A DNA stretch of 40,479 bases from Paracoccaceae bacterium. Its GTDB lineage: Bacteria; Pseudomonadota; Alphaproteobacteria; Rhodobacterales; Rhodobacteraceae. The notes beneath the pieces are model-generated. The model had not been told where the DNA came from and did no database searches. It saw nothing but the letters and a program-made list of their open reading frames with translations. Every line of letters begins with the position of its first letter. Position 1 is the first letter of the stretch. The stretch covers positions 1-40,479 of the forward strand of contig CACKSH010000016.1 of assembly GCA_902602765.1 (NCBI GenBank). The letters are read 5' to 3'. Shown in pieces: positions 1 through 8,912 of this stretch. A program made the position numbers and the translations under genes.

Positions 1-314
1 TCGAGGCTGGAGATGGAACAATTGTTGGAAAGATTGCTGATATGTGGGTGGATGAACCAGAACAGTTGGTGAGATATCTTGAAATAGAATTATCCCCAAA
101 TTATGGAGATGGTACTCGTTTGGTGCCAATGACATTGGCTAGAGTTCGTTCTGACCGTGTTACAGTAAAGTCTATTTTTGGATCACATTTTGGAGATGTT
201 CCAAAACATAAGTCACCTAATCAAGTAACTTTGTTAGAGGAAGAGAAAATTTCGGCTTATTACGCTGGAGGTACTCTCTATGCATCCTCTGAGCGACTGG
301 AGCCACAAATATAG
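1..314 (+). CDS. puhA: Photosynthetic reaction centre H subunit, PuhA (3' part only)
   Basis: This is the C-terminal ~103 residues of RC-H, cut by the window edge; the reading frame enters at position 3. RC-H caps the cytoplasmic face of the L/M core of the type-II reaction centre, and this part is the cytoplasmic PRC-barrel domain. Family landmarks are visible: an AGDGTIVGKIADMWVD stretch, an RYLEIEL strand, and the near-invariant tail ITLLEEEK-ISAYYAGGTLYA ending in SERLEPQI. It is followed by puhB after a 22-bp gap, as in Rhodobacter. The visible part is intact, which matters because the partner subunits L and M are not encoded where expected in this window. The N-terminal membrane helix lies outside the window. 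Confidence 0.95.
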   Translation, partial: EAGDGTIVGKIADMWVDEPEQLVRYLEIELSPNYGDGTRLVPMTLARVRSDRVTVKSIFGSHFGDVPKHKSPNQVTLLEEEKISAYYAGGTLYASSERLEPQI

Positions 315-336
315 GGAAATTAATGGGAGGGCCAAA

Positions 337-975
337 ATGTCAGAAGACGATTTTGCAGTAGAACCGATAGAGGGATTGCCAGAACTTTTACCAAAAGGAG
401 AAGTGATACTTTGGCAGGGAAGACCGAATTGGTTGCAACTTACAATAGAGTCGTTGAATCTGTGGTGGATCATTGGGTATTTTGGCCTTTTAGCAACGTG
501 GAGGCTCGTTACAGTCATTGATTATATGCCACTAGGGACTGCGATTTCTGTAATTATACCATTTTTATTTATAGCGGCTGTTGCTGGGCTCTTGCTGTGT
601 ATTGTTGGCTATGTTCAGGCAAAAGCAACTTTGTACACAATAACTAACAAAAGAGTAGTAATGAGAATTGGAGCAGCTTTAACTATTACATTAAATTTAC
701 CTTTTACAAAAATTGATAATGCTTCAGTGGCAAAAAAGCGTGGGGGTTTTGGTAATATAGCGTTTGAGACCTCGGGCAGCACAAAGTTTTCTTATTTTGT
801 CCTATGGCCTCACGCTCGATCCTGGCATTTTGGAAAGCCGCAACCTACCCTCAGATGCATCCCTGAGATTGAAAAGGTTTCCTCAATTCTAGGGGACGCT
901 GCAAAATCAAGAATAATTGAGAAGGAAAACCATTCCCAACCCAATGCTCCTGGGGCGGGTGTGGTTGTGAACTAA
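337..975 (+). CDS. puhB: Photosynthetic complex assembly protein PuhB
   Basis: A 212-aa membrane protein required for efficient assembly of the reaction centre in Rhodobacter. The acidic N-terminus contains a LPKGEVILWQGRP motif (~18-30). Two membrane segments follow at about 42-60 and 67-93, then a bacterial PH-like domain starting with YTITNKRVVMRIG (~100-112). An upstream in-frame ATG at 280 would overlap puhA. The ATG at 337 was chosen because a GGGAGG ribosome-binding site lies just before it and it gives the usual family length. puhC follows 8 bp downstream, so the genes are probably cotranscribed from upstream of puhA. Confidence 0.93.
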   Translation: MSEDDFAVEPIEGLPELLPKGEVILWQGRPNWLQLTIESLNLWWIIGYFGLLATWRLVTVIDYMPLGTAISVIIPFLFIAAVAGLLLCIVGYVQAKATLYTITNKRVVMRIGAALTITLNLPFTKIDNASVAKKRGGFGNIAFETSGSTKFSYFVLWPHARSWHFGKPQPTLRCIPEIEKVSSILGDAAKSRIIEKENHSQPNAPGAGVVVN

Positions 976-983
976 ATACAGAA

Positions 984-1454
984 ATGAATAATATCGCTAT
1001 GCAAAACCGACTGTCAGAAAAAATTCCTAAAGCAATGCTTAGAGTGACGTTTGCTTTGGTAGTTTTCATTCTCATTGCGGTAAGTTTTGCAAGAGTTAGT
1101 GGTTTGTCGCTTATGGGGACACCACCCCAGTCAGAAGTCCAAGCGAAAGCCTCTTTATATTTTTTTAGTGAAGAAAATGGTTCAGTTAGGGTTTTGAGCT
1201 CTGATGGGGTTCTGCTCGCAAATTTGAGTGGTGAAGAGGGTGGATTTGTATCTGGTGTAGCCCGAGCCGTTGATCAAGAGCGCAGAAAACAAGGCGTTCA
1301 GTTAAATACGCCTGTAGAAGTTATCTGGAGAGAAAATGGACGAATATCTGTCTATGATCCATCGACCGCTTGGCAAGCGGATCTGATGGGATTTGGCGCT
1401 GACAATTCACGCGCTTTTGCCATGCTTTTAGCCAAAGCAAAGAAAGGGGAATAA
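984..1454 (+). CDS. puhC: Photosynthetic complex assembly protein PuhC
   Basis: A 156-aa protein with a single N-terminal transmembrane segment (about residues 19-38, ending FARVSG) and a periplasmic domain. This is the layout of PuhC, which helps organise RC-LH1 core complexes in Rhodobacter. The C-terminal half contains typical features of the family, such as VLSSDGVLLANL and the FVSGVARAVDQERR segment. The identification rests on these features and on its position directly after puhB. The stop is 1 bp before the GTG start of the next gene, so translation is probably coupled. Confidence 0.9.
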   Translation: MNNIAMQNRLSEKIPKAMLRVTFALVVFILIAVSFARVSGLSLMGTPPQSEVQAKASLYFFSEENGSVRVLSSDGVLLANLSGEEGGFVSGVARAVDQERRKQGVQLNTPVEVIWRENGRISVYDPSTAWQADLMGFGADNSRAFAMLLAKAKKGE

Positions 1455-1455
1455 A

Positions 1456-1752
1456 GTGGGAATATTTACTAGAGAACAAGAGAAAGTACCATGTACTGTG
1501 GAAATCAGTCATAAATTTGAGAGCCTACACGCGCATGTACGTTTTAACAATGGAGCTGTCGTTCACCCAGGCGATGAAGTGCTTGTTGAGGGTCCAGAAA
1601 TAATGGCACCTTTTGGTGAAGTTGTTCAAGAAGAGCGGAATGCGATAATTTTAAGGGCAAGCACTATTGAACGCTTGTGGACGAGAGCTACTGGTGACTT
1701 TGAAGTAATGGAGCTATGCGAATTTTCTTTTTCTGAGGAGGCGACGCTATGA
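1456..1752 (+). CDS. Conserved PGC protein between puhC and acsF (98 aa), function unknown
   Basis: A 98-aa soluble protein starting with GTG; an AAGGGGA ribosome-binding site sits about 7 bases upstream. Its stop overlaps the acsF start (ATGA). A hypothetical gene at this position is common in Rhodobacterales clusters, but I do not know an established function. The sequence has a conserved-looking core (VRFNNGAVVHPGDEVLVEGP, then FGEVVQEERNAIILRA), suggestive of a small beta-rich domain. No membrane segment, CxxC or heme motif is present. Being sandwiched in a tightly coupled run, it could be an assembly or cyclase accessory factor, but that is inference only. Confidence 0.85.
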   Translation: MGIFTREQEKVPCTVEISHKFESLHAHVRFNNGAVVHPGDEVLVEGPEIMAPFGEVVQEERNAIILRASTIERLWTRATGDFEVMELCEFSFSEEATL

Positions 1753-2846
1753 ATAAGCACAGTGCAGACGCTACAACCGCAGAGGAAGCTTTAGCCATTC
1801 AAGAGACTTTAGATAGTGGTATGGCCACTGAAGTGGCAATGAAAAATACGTTGCTGACGCCACGGTTTTATACCACAGATTTTGACGAACTTGATGCAAT
1901 TGACGTAAGCCATATCAGATCTGAGTGGGACCCATTAATAGAAAGAATGCTCAGCGATCCAAACAAGGGCCATTTCAAGAAAAATGATGATTGGGACCAG
2001 GTAGACTGGGATAATATGGAGCCGCAGTTAAAAAAAGAATTCATAGATTTTCTAATCAGTTCTTGCACGGCTGAGTTCTCCGGTTGTGTTCTATACAAGG
2101 AAATGAAACGACGTGGATCTAATAAAGAAATCACGCAATTATTCCAACTCATGGCTAGGGATGAAGCTCGGCATGCTGGCTTTATTAATGATGCTCTAAG
2201 AGAGGCTGGAGTAGCAGTTAATCTTGGGTTCTTAACTCAGAAAAAGAAATATACGTATTTTAGACCGAAGTTCATTTATTATGCGACCTACTTGTCTGAG
2301 AAGATTGGTTATGCTCGCTATATTACAATATTTAGGCATCTTCAGGAAAACCCTCAGCATCGGTTTCATCCAATCTTTAAGTGGTTCGAAGAGTGGTGTA
2401 ATGATGAATTTGCTCATGGAGAAGCATTTGCTCTTCTAATGAAGGCCGATCCAAAGCTTACTAAAGGCATAAATGTTTGGTGGATAAAGTTTTTTCTTAC
2501 CGCGGTCTATGCGACAATGTATATTAGAGATCATCAGAGGCCAGCATTCCATGCGGCATTGGGAGTGGATCCTGACTGGTATGCTCATGAAGTTTTTACA
2601 AAAACTTCCAAGCTCACTAAACAGATTTTTCCGATAACGCTGGATATTGAAAATCCACGCTGGAAAAGGGGTCTTGCAAGTATTCAAAAGGCAAATGAAG
2701 ATCTTGCAGATGCCAAGTCCAAGGGTAAGAAGTTTGCCCAATTAACTTCCAGTATACGAGCTGGTATGGCCTTCATAATGTTATTTACTGTCCCCAGTAA
2801 GAAGCACTCTGTTCCGTCTGTCACAAGTTTGGAGCCAGCATACTAA
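1749..2846 (+). CDS. acsF: Aerobic Mg-protoporphyrin IX monomethyl ester cyclase, AcsF
   Basis: The 365-aa di-iron oxidative cyclase that forms the isocyclic ring E, giving protochlorophyllide with O2 as oxidant. Carboxylate/histidine ligands are visible: EFSGCVLYKE (E109, E118), DEARH (138-142) and, later, EWCNDEFAHGEAF. Length matches the family. The start overlaps the preceding stop by ATGA, and its own stop overlaps the puhE start by one base. No oxygen-independent cyclase (bchE) is seen in the window. An O2-dependent cyclase fits an aerobic anoxygenic phototroph. Confidence 0.97.
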   Translation: MNKHSADATTAEEALAIQETLDSGMATEVAMKNTLLTPRFYTTDFDELDAIDVSHIRSEWDPLIERMLSDPNKGHFKKNDDWDQVDWDNMEPQLKKEFIDFLISSCTAEFSGCVLYKEMKRRGSNKEITQLFQLMARDEARHAGFINDALREAGVAVNLGFLTQKKKYTYFRPKFIYYATYLSEKIGYARYITIFRHLQENPQHRFHPIFKWFEEWCNDEFAHGEAFALLMKADPKLTKGINVWWIKFFLTAVYATMYIRDHQRPAFHAALGVDPDWYAHEVFTKTSKLTKQIFPITLDIENPRWKRGLASIQKANEDLADAKSKGKKFAQLTSSIRAGMAFIMLFTVPSKKHSVPSVTSLEPAY

Positions 2847-3661
2847 TGTCCAATCCTATTGTAATAGCATGCCTGGTAGCAGTATTTAGTTGGTGGTTTT
2901 TTACCGGCGTTATACTGCTCCTTGTCCGCTATTCAGACAGTGCAAGTTATCGGATCAGACAGCTTTACGCACTTTTTTCAGTACCCTTTATTTTAGTTGG
3001 TTTTTTATTAGTATATTTTTCAGCACAATTCTCGTCGGTGTCAGCAGTCTATTTATCATATCTTGGTGCGATGCTTGTATGGGGTTGGATTGAATATGTT
3101 TTCTTAATTGGCATAATTACTGGGCCAAACATATCAAATTGTCCCCAAAATGTATCCAATGGAGAAAGATTTATCAGAGCTTGGGGTACATTGGCCTATC
3201 ATGAAATAGCTCTCCTTTCTGCTTTTGGTATTATAGTTTATTTGGGTTGGTCTGGTGAAAATTTATTTGGTGTTTGGACTTTCGTAATTTTATATTTCGC
3301 TCGAATATGTGCTAAATTAAATTTGTTTTTTGGTGTGCCTAGGGTAAATGTCGAATTTGTACCGGCAACCCTTGCTCACTTAACAAGTCATTTTAAAATA
3401 TCAGCTTTAAACTGGTTTTTCCCATTTTCAGTTACAATTCTAACCTTTGCATTGGCTTGTTGGATCGAACGCTTATTATCAGTTGATCTGCTCAATCAAG
3501 TCATAGGTTTTACCTTGCTGTCATCTCTAACAGCGATGGCACTTTTAGAACATTGGGTAATGGTTTTACCCATTCCAGATGCCAAACTTTGGCGGTGGAT
3601 GCTACCTCAAGAAAAACAAAAAGAAGAACACTTTCGTCGAAAGGATTACCATGGATTATGA
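2846..3661 (+). CDS. puhE: PuhE, DUF3623 integral membrane photosynthetic complex assembly protein
   Basis: A 271-aa, very hydrophobic protein with about seven predicted membrane segments. Its position between acsF and hemA is that of PuhE (R. capsulatus orf274) in the puh operon. In Rhodobacter, loss of PuhE affects bacteriochlorophyll and core-complex accumulation; its exact activity is not settled. Recognisable features include [28 protein letters not shown] and a C-terminal [18 protein letters not shown] segment. The start overlaps the acsF stop (TAATG) and the end overlaps hemA by 11 bases. Confidence 0.92.
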   Translation: MSNPIVIACLVAVFSWWFFTGVILLLVRYSDSASYRIRQLYALFSVPFILVGFLLVYFSAQFSSVSAVYLSYLGAMLVWGWIEYVFLIGIITGPNISNCPQNVSNGERFIRAWGTLAYHEIALLSAFGIIVYLGWSGENLFGVWTFVILYFARICAKLNLFFGVPRVNVEFVPATLAHLTSHFKISALNWFFPFSVTILTFALACWIERLLSVDLLNQVIGFTLLSSLTAMALLEHWVMVLPIPDAKLWRWMLPQEKQKEEHFRRKDYHGL

Positions 3662-4865
3662 TGCAATTTTTGCCGCCCAACTCGATAAGTTAAAAGAGGA
3701 AGGGAATTACAGAATTTTCGCAGAACTTGAGCGTCAGTCTGGAGCATTTCCGAAGGCAAAGAGTTATGATGATAATGCACCAAACGAAGTGACTGTCTGG
3801 TGCTCAAATGATTATCTTGGAATGGGACAAAACCCCATTGTGCAGAATGCGATGAAGGATGTAATTGACTCTTGTGGTTGTGGTGCCGGTGGAACCAGAA
3901 ATATTTCTGGTACCAACCACCATCACTTACTGCTCGAAAAGGAGTTGGCGGATCTCCATCAGAAAGAGGCTGCGCTTTTATTTACTTCCGGTTATGTGTC
4001 CAACTGGGCAGCGTTGAGTACTTTGGGGGCTCGCTTACCAAAGGCTGTTATTCTGTCTGATGCAGCGAACCATGCGAGTATGATCGAAGGTATACGGCAT
4101 TCAAGAGCTGAAAAAGTAATTTGGAGGCACAATGATCCAGATGACTTAGACCGGAAGCTTTCTGTCATTGATCGAGATCGGCCCAAGATTGTTGCATTTG
4201 AATCTGTTTATTCAATGGATGGAGACATTTGCCCAATGGAGGAGATTGTAGAGGTTGCTGAAAAGCATGGCGCAATGACCTACCTCGATGAAGTACATGC
4301 AGTTGGACTCTACGGGCCCAGGGGCGGAGGAGTATCTGAACAACTAGGACTGTCCAATAGGATAACGCTAATTGAGGGTACCTTGGGAAAAGCTTTCGGT
4401 GTTTTGGGTGGTTATATTACCGGATCTGAGCATTTATGTGATTTTATTCGTTCATTTGCGAGCGGGTTTATTTTTACTACCGCTCTTCCTCCAGCGGTAG
4501 CAGCTGGGGCACGAGCTTCTGTAGCTCACTTAAAAATTTCTGGAGAGGAAAGGTCGCGTCAGCGAGAGCAGGTTGCAAAATTAAGAGCAGGCTTAGATAG
4601 AGCGGGCATTCCACATATGGAAAACTCATCGCATATAATTCCTGTGATGATCAAGGACCCTATAAAATGCCGTCAGATATCTGACATACTGATGCATGAA
4701 TACGGTATTTATGTGCAGCCCATAAACTATCCAACGGTCCCAAAAGGAACCGAAAGATTAAGGTTTACGCCCTCACCCCTTCATTCCGATATCGATATAG
4801 ACAATCTGTTGTGCGCGTTAAGTACACTTTGGAAACAATGTGCTGTATCAAGAGCCGTTGCTTGA
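3651..4865 (+). CDS. hemA: 5-aminolevulinate synthase (Shemin pathway)
   Basis: A PLP-dependent enzyme condensing glycine with succinyl-CoA to 5-aminolevulinate, the first tetrapyrrole precursor. The 404-aa protein begins [20 protein letters not shown], as in alphaproteobacterial HemA. The cofactor site is visible: YLDEVHAVG (D213) and the Schiff-base lysine in GTLGKAFG (K247). The ATG at 3651, preceded by AAAGGAT, was chosen over an earlier in-frame codon because it matches the family N-terminus. It overlaps puhE slightly, so translation is probably coupled. A PGC-linked hemA ties precursor supply to pigment synthesis. Confidence 0.97.
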   Translation: MDYDAIFAAQLDKLKEEGNYRIFAELERQSGAFPKAKSYDDNAPNEVTVWCSNDYLGMGQNPIVQNAMKDVIDSCGCGAGGTRNISGTNHHHLLLEKELADLHQKEAALLFTSGYVSNWAALSTLGARLPKAVILSDAANHASMIEGIRHSRAEKVIWRHNDPDDLDRKLSVIDRDRPKIVAFESVYSMDGDICPMEEIVEVAEKHGAMTYLDEVHAVGLYGPRGGGVSEQLGLSNRITLIEGTLGKAFGVLGGYITGSEHLCDFIRSFASGFIFTTALPPAVAAGARASVAHLKISGEERSRQREQVAKLRAGLDRAGIPHMENSSHIIPVMIKDPIKCRQISDILMHEYGIYVQPINYPTVPKGTERLRFTPSPLHSDIDIDNLLCALSTLWKQCAVSRAVA

Positions 4866-4929
4866 TAATTGTACCGTTGACTTTATGCAATGAATGCTAA
4901 TTTTCCGCTATGGAATGGTGGAGAGTTAA

Positions 4930-5349
4930 TTGAAGAAAATTTTGAATATTTTCAGTGTATTGTTGTTGTTCACATTTAGCCCAGTCGCTGCTGGTGATAT
5001 CACAAAAGGCGAGAAAAAATTCAAAAAGTGTAAATCTTGCCACATGATAGTTGATGATAGTGGAACGACGATTGTCAAGGGTGGTAGGAATGGTCCCAAT
5101 CTCTACGATATTTCAGGAAGAGTGGCCGCTAGCATAGATGGGTTCAAATATGGAGAGAGCCTGGCAACTTTAGGAAAATCAGGTTTCGTTTGGTCAGAGT
5201 CAGAGTTCATTGCTTATGTAGCGGACCCTAAAAAGTATCTAGTTGATAAACTGGATGATAAAAAAGCTAGATCCAAAATGTCATATAAATTAAAGAATGA
5301 CGCTGATACACTTAACATTTGGGCTTATTTGGAGTCCTTGTCTGAATAA
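4930..5349 (+). CDS. cycA: Periplasmic cytochrome c2
   Basis: A 139-aa c-type cytochrome with an N-terminal signal peptide (about 1-21, ending PVAAG), heme site CKSCH (C34, C37, H38) and a likely axial Met in KMSYKL (M117). The size and the GFKYGESL and FVWSESEFIAYVADPKKYL segments are those of Rhodobacter-type cytochrome c2, which carries electrons to the photo-oxidised reaction centre and in respiration. It starts with TTG at 4930; a GGAGAG ribosome-binding site lies about 5 bases before. A 64-bp gap separates it from hemA. It can serve respiration, so it would remain useful without a reaction centre. Confidence 0.92.
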   Translation: MKKILNIFSVLLLFTFSPVAAGDITKGEKKFKKCKSCHMIVDDSGTTIVKGGRNGPNLYDISGRVAASIDGFKYGESLATLGKSGFVWSESEFIAYVADPKKYLVDKLDDKKARSKMSYKLKNDADTLNIWAYLESLSE

Positions 5350-5375
5350 TTTCATAAGTTTTTATTTAAAAAATT

Positions 5376-6227
5376 TTACTTAGTTTTGCTCCTGAGTATG
5401 GATGACACTACGCTGGGATCCTCCTCATGCATTAGATGTCCCAGATCCTTGTATTCTGTAAGTATCGAGTTGCGCATTACTTTTTTCCAACTTTCAGAAA
5501 TGTGTGACGGAACAGTTTTATCTTTCCCTCCAACTAAGAAATGAATAGGCGCAGTGTCCTGAGGTAGCTCATCGAGAAAATTACCAAGATCCCAATCTGC
5601 CATAAGTTGTAAAGTGCCATCTACATGCTCAGGACTACTAAAGAGGTATTGATAACAACGTATTTGCTCTTCTGGAATTATGGAGCCTGTACTATAAAGT
5701 AACTTTCTAACTAATTCTTCTTTATTAGCAAGCAGGTTTAACAATCTTGCTGAAATAGTCGTAGAGGCAGCAATTTTTGCAAAATAAGGAAACGCTATGC
5801 CGGCCAGCCCTGAAAATTGCCCAAATGCAGCATTAATAGCTATAGTATTTGTCTTGGTTCCCATTTTTTTAGCTAGTTCATACGCAATCGCTGCGCCGGC
5901 GGAATGCCCTAATATTAAATCGGGATAGAAATCTATTTCATTGAGTAGAGAATTCATCTGGTCAACAATAATGTTCAGTTGTTTTTTTTGTCTTTTGAGT
6001 GCCCTGGTGAAGCCGTGTCCTGGCAAATCCAAGGATAATATTTCAAACTCTAGTTTAAGAGTTTCAGTCAATGGAAACCAGCTATGTGAAGAAGCTCCGG
6101 TGCCATGAATAAGCAATAGTCGTGTGCTGCCAGCTCCAAATTTCTGAATGTGCCAAGCATAATTATCTACGCCAATGAATTTGGACTTTTCTCTGTTTGG
6201 CCACCAGTTTGGTATAAGTTCTATCAC
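5376..6227 (-). CDS. bchO: Alpha/beta hydrolase BchO (magnesium chelatase-linked)
   Basis: A 283-aa alpha/beta-hydrolase-fold protein located next to bchD, as in other purple bacterial clusters. The nucleophile elbow is GHSAG (S109), and LLLIHGTGASSHSW (38-50) forms the oxyanion region. A late Asp-Lys segment (GGKDKTVP) and a terminal His region (DLGHLMHEEDP) complete the triad. BchO is thought to assist Mg chelation, but its precise reaction is not established. Its start overlaps the bchD stop (ATGA), so translation is coupled. It is convergent with cycA, and I see no clear terminator in the 26-bp gap. Confidence 0.93.
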   Translation of the reverse strand: MIELIPNWWPNREKSKFIGVDNYAWHIQKFGAGSTRLLLIHGTGASSHSWFPLTETLKLEFEILSLDLPGHGFTRALKRQKKQLNIIVDQMNSLLNEIDFYPDLILGHSAGAAIAYELAKKMGTKTNTIAINAAFGQFSGLAGIAFPYFAKIAASTTISARLLNLLANKEELVRKLLYSTGSIIPEEQIRCYQYLFSSPEHVDGTLQLMADWDLGNFLDELPQDTAPIHFLVGGKDKTVPSHISESWKKVMRNSILTEYKDLGHLMHEEDPSVVSSILRSKTK

Positions 6228-7903
6228 GCTTTTTCCAAAGACATTTTGAGAGATTCTGAAAGATCTCTCGCATTGGCTCTTGGTAGATTTATATATTGTG
6301 CATTCATCAAATTTGCCAAATCAGAAAGGTTTGGATTTGATTTTCGACCTACATCAATAAAAACTGCTGAAATTTTATTTTCACATCCTACTTTGGCTAT
6401 TTTTTGAGCATCGTCCATCGCTGGATTGCGTCCTGGGTTTCCGGCTAGATCTATGTTTGCTTTCCCGTCAGTTAGTACAGCCATTACAGGTGTTTTGCCA
6501 CTTTGGCGCGAGCGCTCCGCTAATTTTAGAGCCTTTTCCAAACCTGATGCTAAGGGAGTGCCGCCCCCCGCAGCGAAAGAAGACAAATTCTTTTTTGCCT
6601 GAACTAAGGAACGAGTTGGTTCTAGAAGAATCTGTGCAAATTGGCCTCTAAACCCAATTAAAGCAACGAAGTCTCTTTTTGAATATGCATTAGCAAGCAT
6701 TAGCTCTACGGCACCTTTGGCTTCTGCCAATCGAGCCACAGCTGCTGAACCAGATGCATCTACTACGAAAATAATTACGCGTTCTGAGCGATTGTGGAAT
6801 TGCTGGATTTGTAAATCCCCTGGAAGTATAACCAACCCTTTTCGGCCTGGCTGCTGCATTTTTCTCATTTTTTGCCAGGGAGCTGCATTTCGTAATGTAG
6901 ACAAGATTTCTATTCTTTCTCGGCCGTTTGGCCTGCCATTGGTAGATGGTTTTGGACGACCGCGGACTTTAGCTTTTATTTTGTGGCCAAACCCAGTTTT
7001 ACTACTGTTAGTTACTCTTTTATTTTGCATTTTTAAGTGGTTAATCAAATCGCTGGGTAGTTTTGCTTTTACCGCTTCAATAATCATATCTTGCAAAAGT
7101 TGCGTTTGATCATCATGAGTTAACTCCTCACCTTCATCCTTCTCAGATGTTTCGATTTTGTCAGTCGTATCATCGGTTTGGTCTGGCTCATCGCTTTGCA
7201 TAATTATTGCTCGGTGAGCTAAGACCATAACACTTGCGAGTTCTAAGTCGCGATTAGAGACGAAGTCACGGCCGTCAAGGAATGACAAAAATTGCGTGGC
7301 CTTTTGAGCCATGATAACGGGTCGAATGCTATATATACCTAGCTTTATTGCAGAAAGTACAAGCGCTTTGCGTTGGTTATCGGTTATTGCCGCCAGACGA
7401 ATATTTCTATCAAATGTTGAAGGATCTGACGGTTCAAAGTCACAATGCCTCACGTTAATCAAATCAACTTGGAAAGCCAGCCTATCTGAAATCTTTTGTA
7501 AAACATTAGGATCCTCCCGTCGAGAATCATCAAAAATCAAGATGGGACCAATTTGTTTTTCATCCATCTGCTTGCACATTACGGCTTGATTTTCTAAGGG
7601 TAATTTTTCACCCATGACTTGAATAAACCAACCCGGTTTTTCTAATAAACCAGACTGGGTCACAAGTTTACCGGCGGACATCGTGGAAATCGCATCTATC
7701 CCACCTGTAAGATCTTTCAGCGTATAAAAAGGTTGGAGGATTGTTACAGGTATTTTTTCAGATATGAAGAGGCCCCTAAGATGAGACATATGTGCCTCAC
7801 TGGCATTCTTAAAAACTATTCCTCCGAAGGCTTGCGGAGCTGCTGAGCATAAATTTAGTGCTATTTCAGTGAGTTTAGAAATGTCCATATAATCTTCTGG
7901 CAT
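6224..7903 (-). CDS. bchD: Magnesium chelatase subunit D
   Basis: The 559-aa D subunit of Mg-chelatase, which inserts Mg2+ into protoporphyrin IX together with BchI and BchH. It has an AAA+-like N-terminal region (~1-235) with a degenerate nucleotide site. A charged linker rich in Asp/Glu (~238-270) and a basic stretch follow. The C-terminal von Willebrand A domain has the MIDAS motif DASGS (from D382). Length matches the family. It starts 2 bp after bchI and ends overlapping bchO. Confidence 0.96.
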   Translation of the reverse strand: MPEDYMDISKLTEIALNLCSAAPQAFGGIVFKNASEAHMSHLRGLFISEKIPVTILQPFYTLKDLTGGIDAISTMSAGKLVTQSGLLEKPGWFIQVMGEKLPLENQAVMCKQMDEKQIGPILIFDDSRREDPNVLQKISDRLAFQVDLINVRHCDFEPSDPSTFDRNIRLAAITDNQRKALVLSAIKLGIYSIRPVIMAQKATQFLSFLDGRDFVSNRDLELASVMVLAHRAIIMQSDEPDQTDDTTDKIETSEKDEGEELTHDDQTQLLQDMIIEAVKAKLPSDLINHLKMQNKRVTNSSKTGFGHKIKAKVRGRPKPSTNGRPNGRERIEILSTLRNAAPWQKMRKMQQPGRKGLVILPGDLQIQQFHNRSERVIIFVVDASGSAAVARLAEAKGAVELMLANAYSKRDFVALIGFRGQFAQILLEPTRSLVQAKKNLSSFAAGGGTPLASGLEKALKLAERSRQSGKTPVMAVLTDGKANIDLAGNPGRNPAMDDAQKIAKVGCENKISAVFIDVGRKSNPNLSDLANLMNAQYINLPRANARDLSESLKMSLEKA

Positions 7904-7905
7904 TT

Positions 7906-8910
7906 TTACCCTATTATTTTTTCAACTGATCTTTCTACCCTTGTTCCTGATCCAGCGTCATCAAGTGGATCTCGTCGTAATCTATGACTTAAAGCCATAG
8001 GGGCAATTTTTTTTACTTGCGCAATATCCACACTTTTTTTACCGGTTAGTGCCGCTAGTGCTCTTGCGGTTCTAACTAGGGTAAGTTCTCCTCTTAGACC
8101 GTCACTGCCCAAATCGATGCAGATCTTTGCACAACATTCAAGAATATTAGTGTCAACAGAAACGGAATATAGATTTTTTTTTGCTCTCTGAATTTTAGTC
8201 CTTAATTTTTTGTTCTCTTTGTCCCAAGATCTCGCGTATTCATCAGAATTGTTATCGTAATCATCTCTTCTTTTTATAACTTCAATACGCTCATCAACGG
8301 TACCTGGTGTTAACACCTCAACAGATAATCCAAATCGATCAAGAAGCTGAGGTCTCAGTTCTCCTTCTTCTGGATTTCCTGATCCGATTAAAATAAACTG
8401 CGAAGTGTGTCGGACAGATAAACCTTCTCGTTCTACAACATTTTCACCCGATTGAGCGACGTCTAATAGTAAATCTACAAGATGGTCTTCTAACAGGTTT
8501 ACTTCATCAATATAGAGATATCCTCGATTTGCTTTCGCTAGTAGGCCTGTTTGAAACCTCTTTTTACCTTCGATTAAAGCGTATTCTATATCCAAAGCAC
8601 CGGTTATGCGGTCGGAGCTAATACCTAGTGGCAAGTCGACTACAGGAGTATTTATCCTGTGAGTTTTTTTTGACGCTGTATCTACCCAATCTGGGACGTC
8701 TATGTGGTGCTCTGAGTTCACTGGGCAGCCAGTTACTACTTTAATAGGTGGTAAAAGATCAGCAAAAGCTCTTATGGCCGTCGACTTTCCGGTTCCTCTA
8801 TCTCCAAACACTAGAACACCACCAATTTTTGGATCAATGGCTGTTAGAACTAACGCTAACTTCATATTATCTTGGCCAACTATTGCCGAAAATGGAAAGG
8901 GAGTATTCAT
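7906..8910 (-). CDS. bchI: Magnesium chelatase ATPase subunit I
   Basis: The 334-aa AAA+ ATPase of Mg-chelatase. It begins PFPFSAIVGQDNMKLAL, has Walker A GDRGTGKS (36-43), Walker B YLYIDE (131-136), and the GSGNPEEGELRPQLLDRFGL sensor/arginine-finger region. Full length for the family. It lies between crtA (2-bp gap) and bchD (2-bp gap) in the usual crtA-bchI-bchD-bchO order, so the four genes are probably one transcript started at the crtA/crtI intergenic control region. Confidence 0.97.
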   Translation of the reverse strand: MNTPFPFSAIVGQDNMKLALVLTAIDPKIGGVLVFGDRGTGKSTAIRAFADLLPPIKVVTGCPVNSEHHIDVPDWVDTASKKTHRINTPVVDLPLGISSDRITGALDIEYALIEGKKRFQTGLLAKANRGYLYIDEVNLLEDHLVDLLLDVAQSGENVVEREGLSVRHTSQFILIGSGNPEEGELRPQLLDRFGLSVEVLTPGTVDERIEVIKRRDDYDNNSDEYARSWDKENKKLRTKIQRAKKNLYSVSVDTNILECCAKICIDLGSDGLRGELTLVRTARALAALTGKKSVDIAQVKKIAPMALSHRLRRDPLDDAGSGTRVERSVEKIIG

Positions 8911-8912
8911 CT

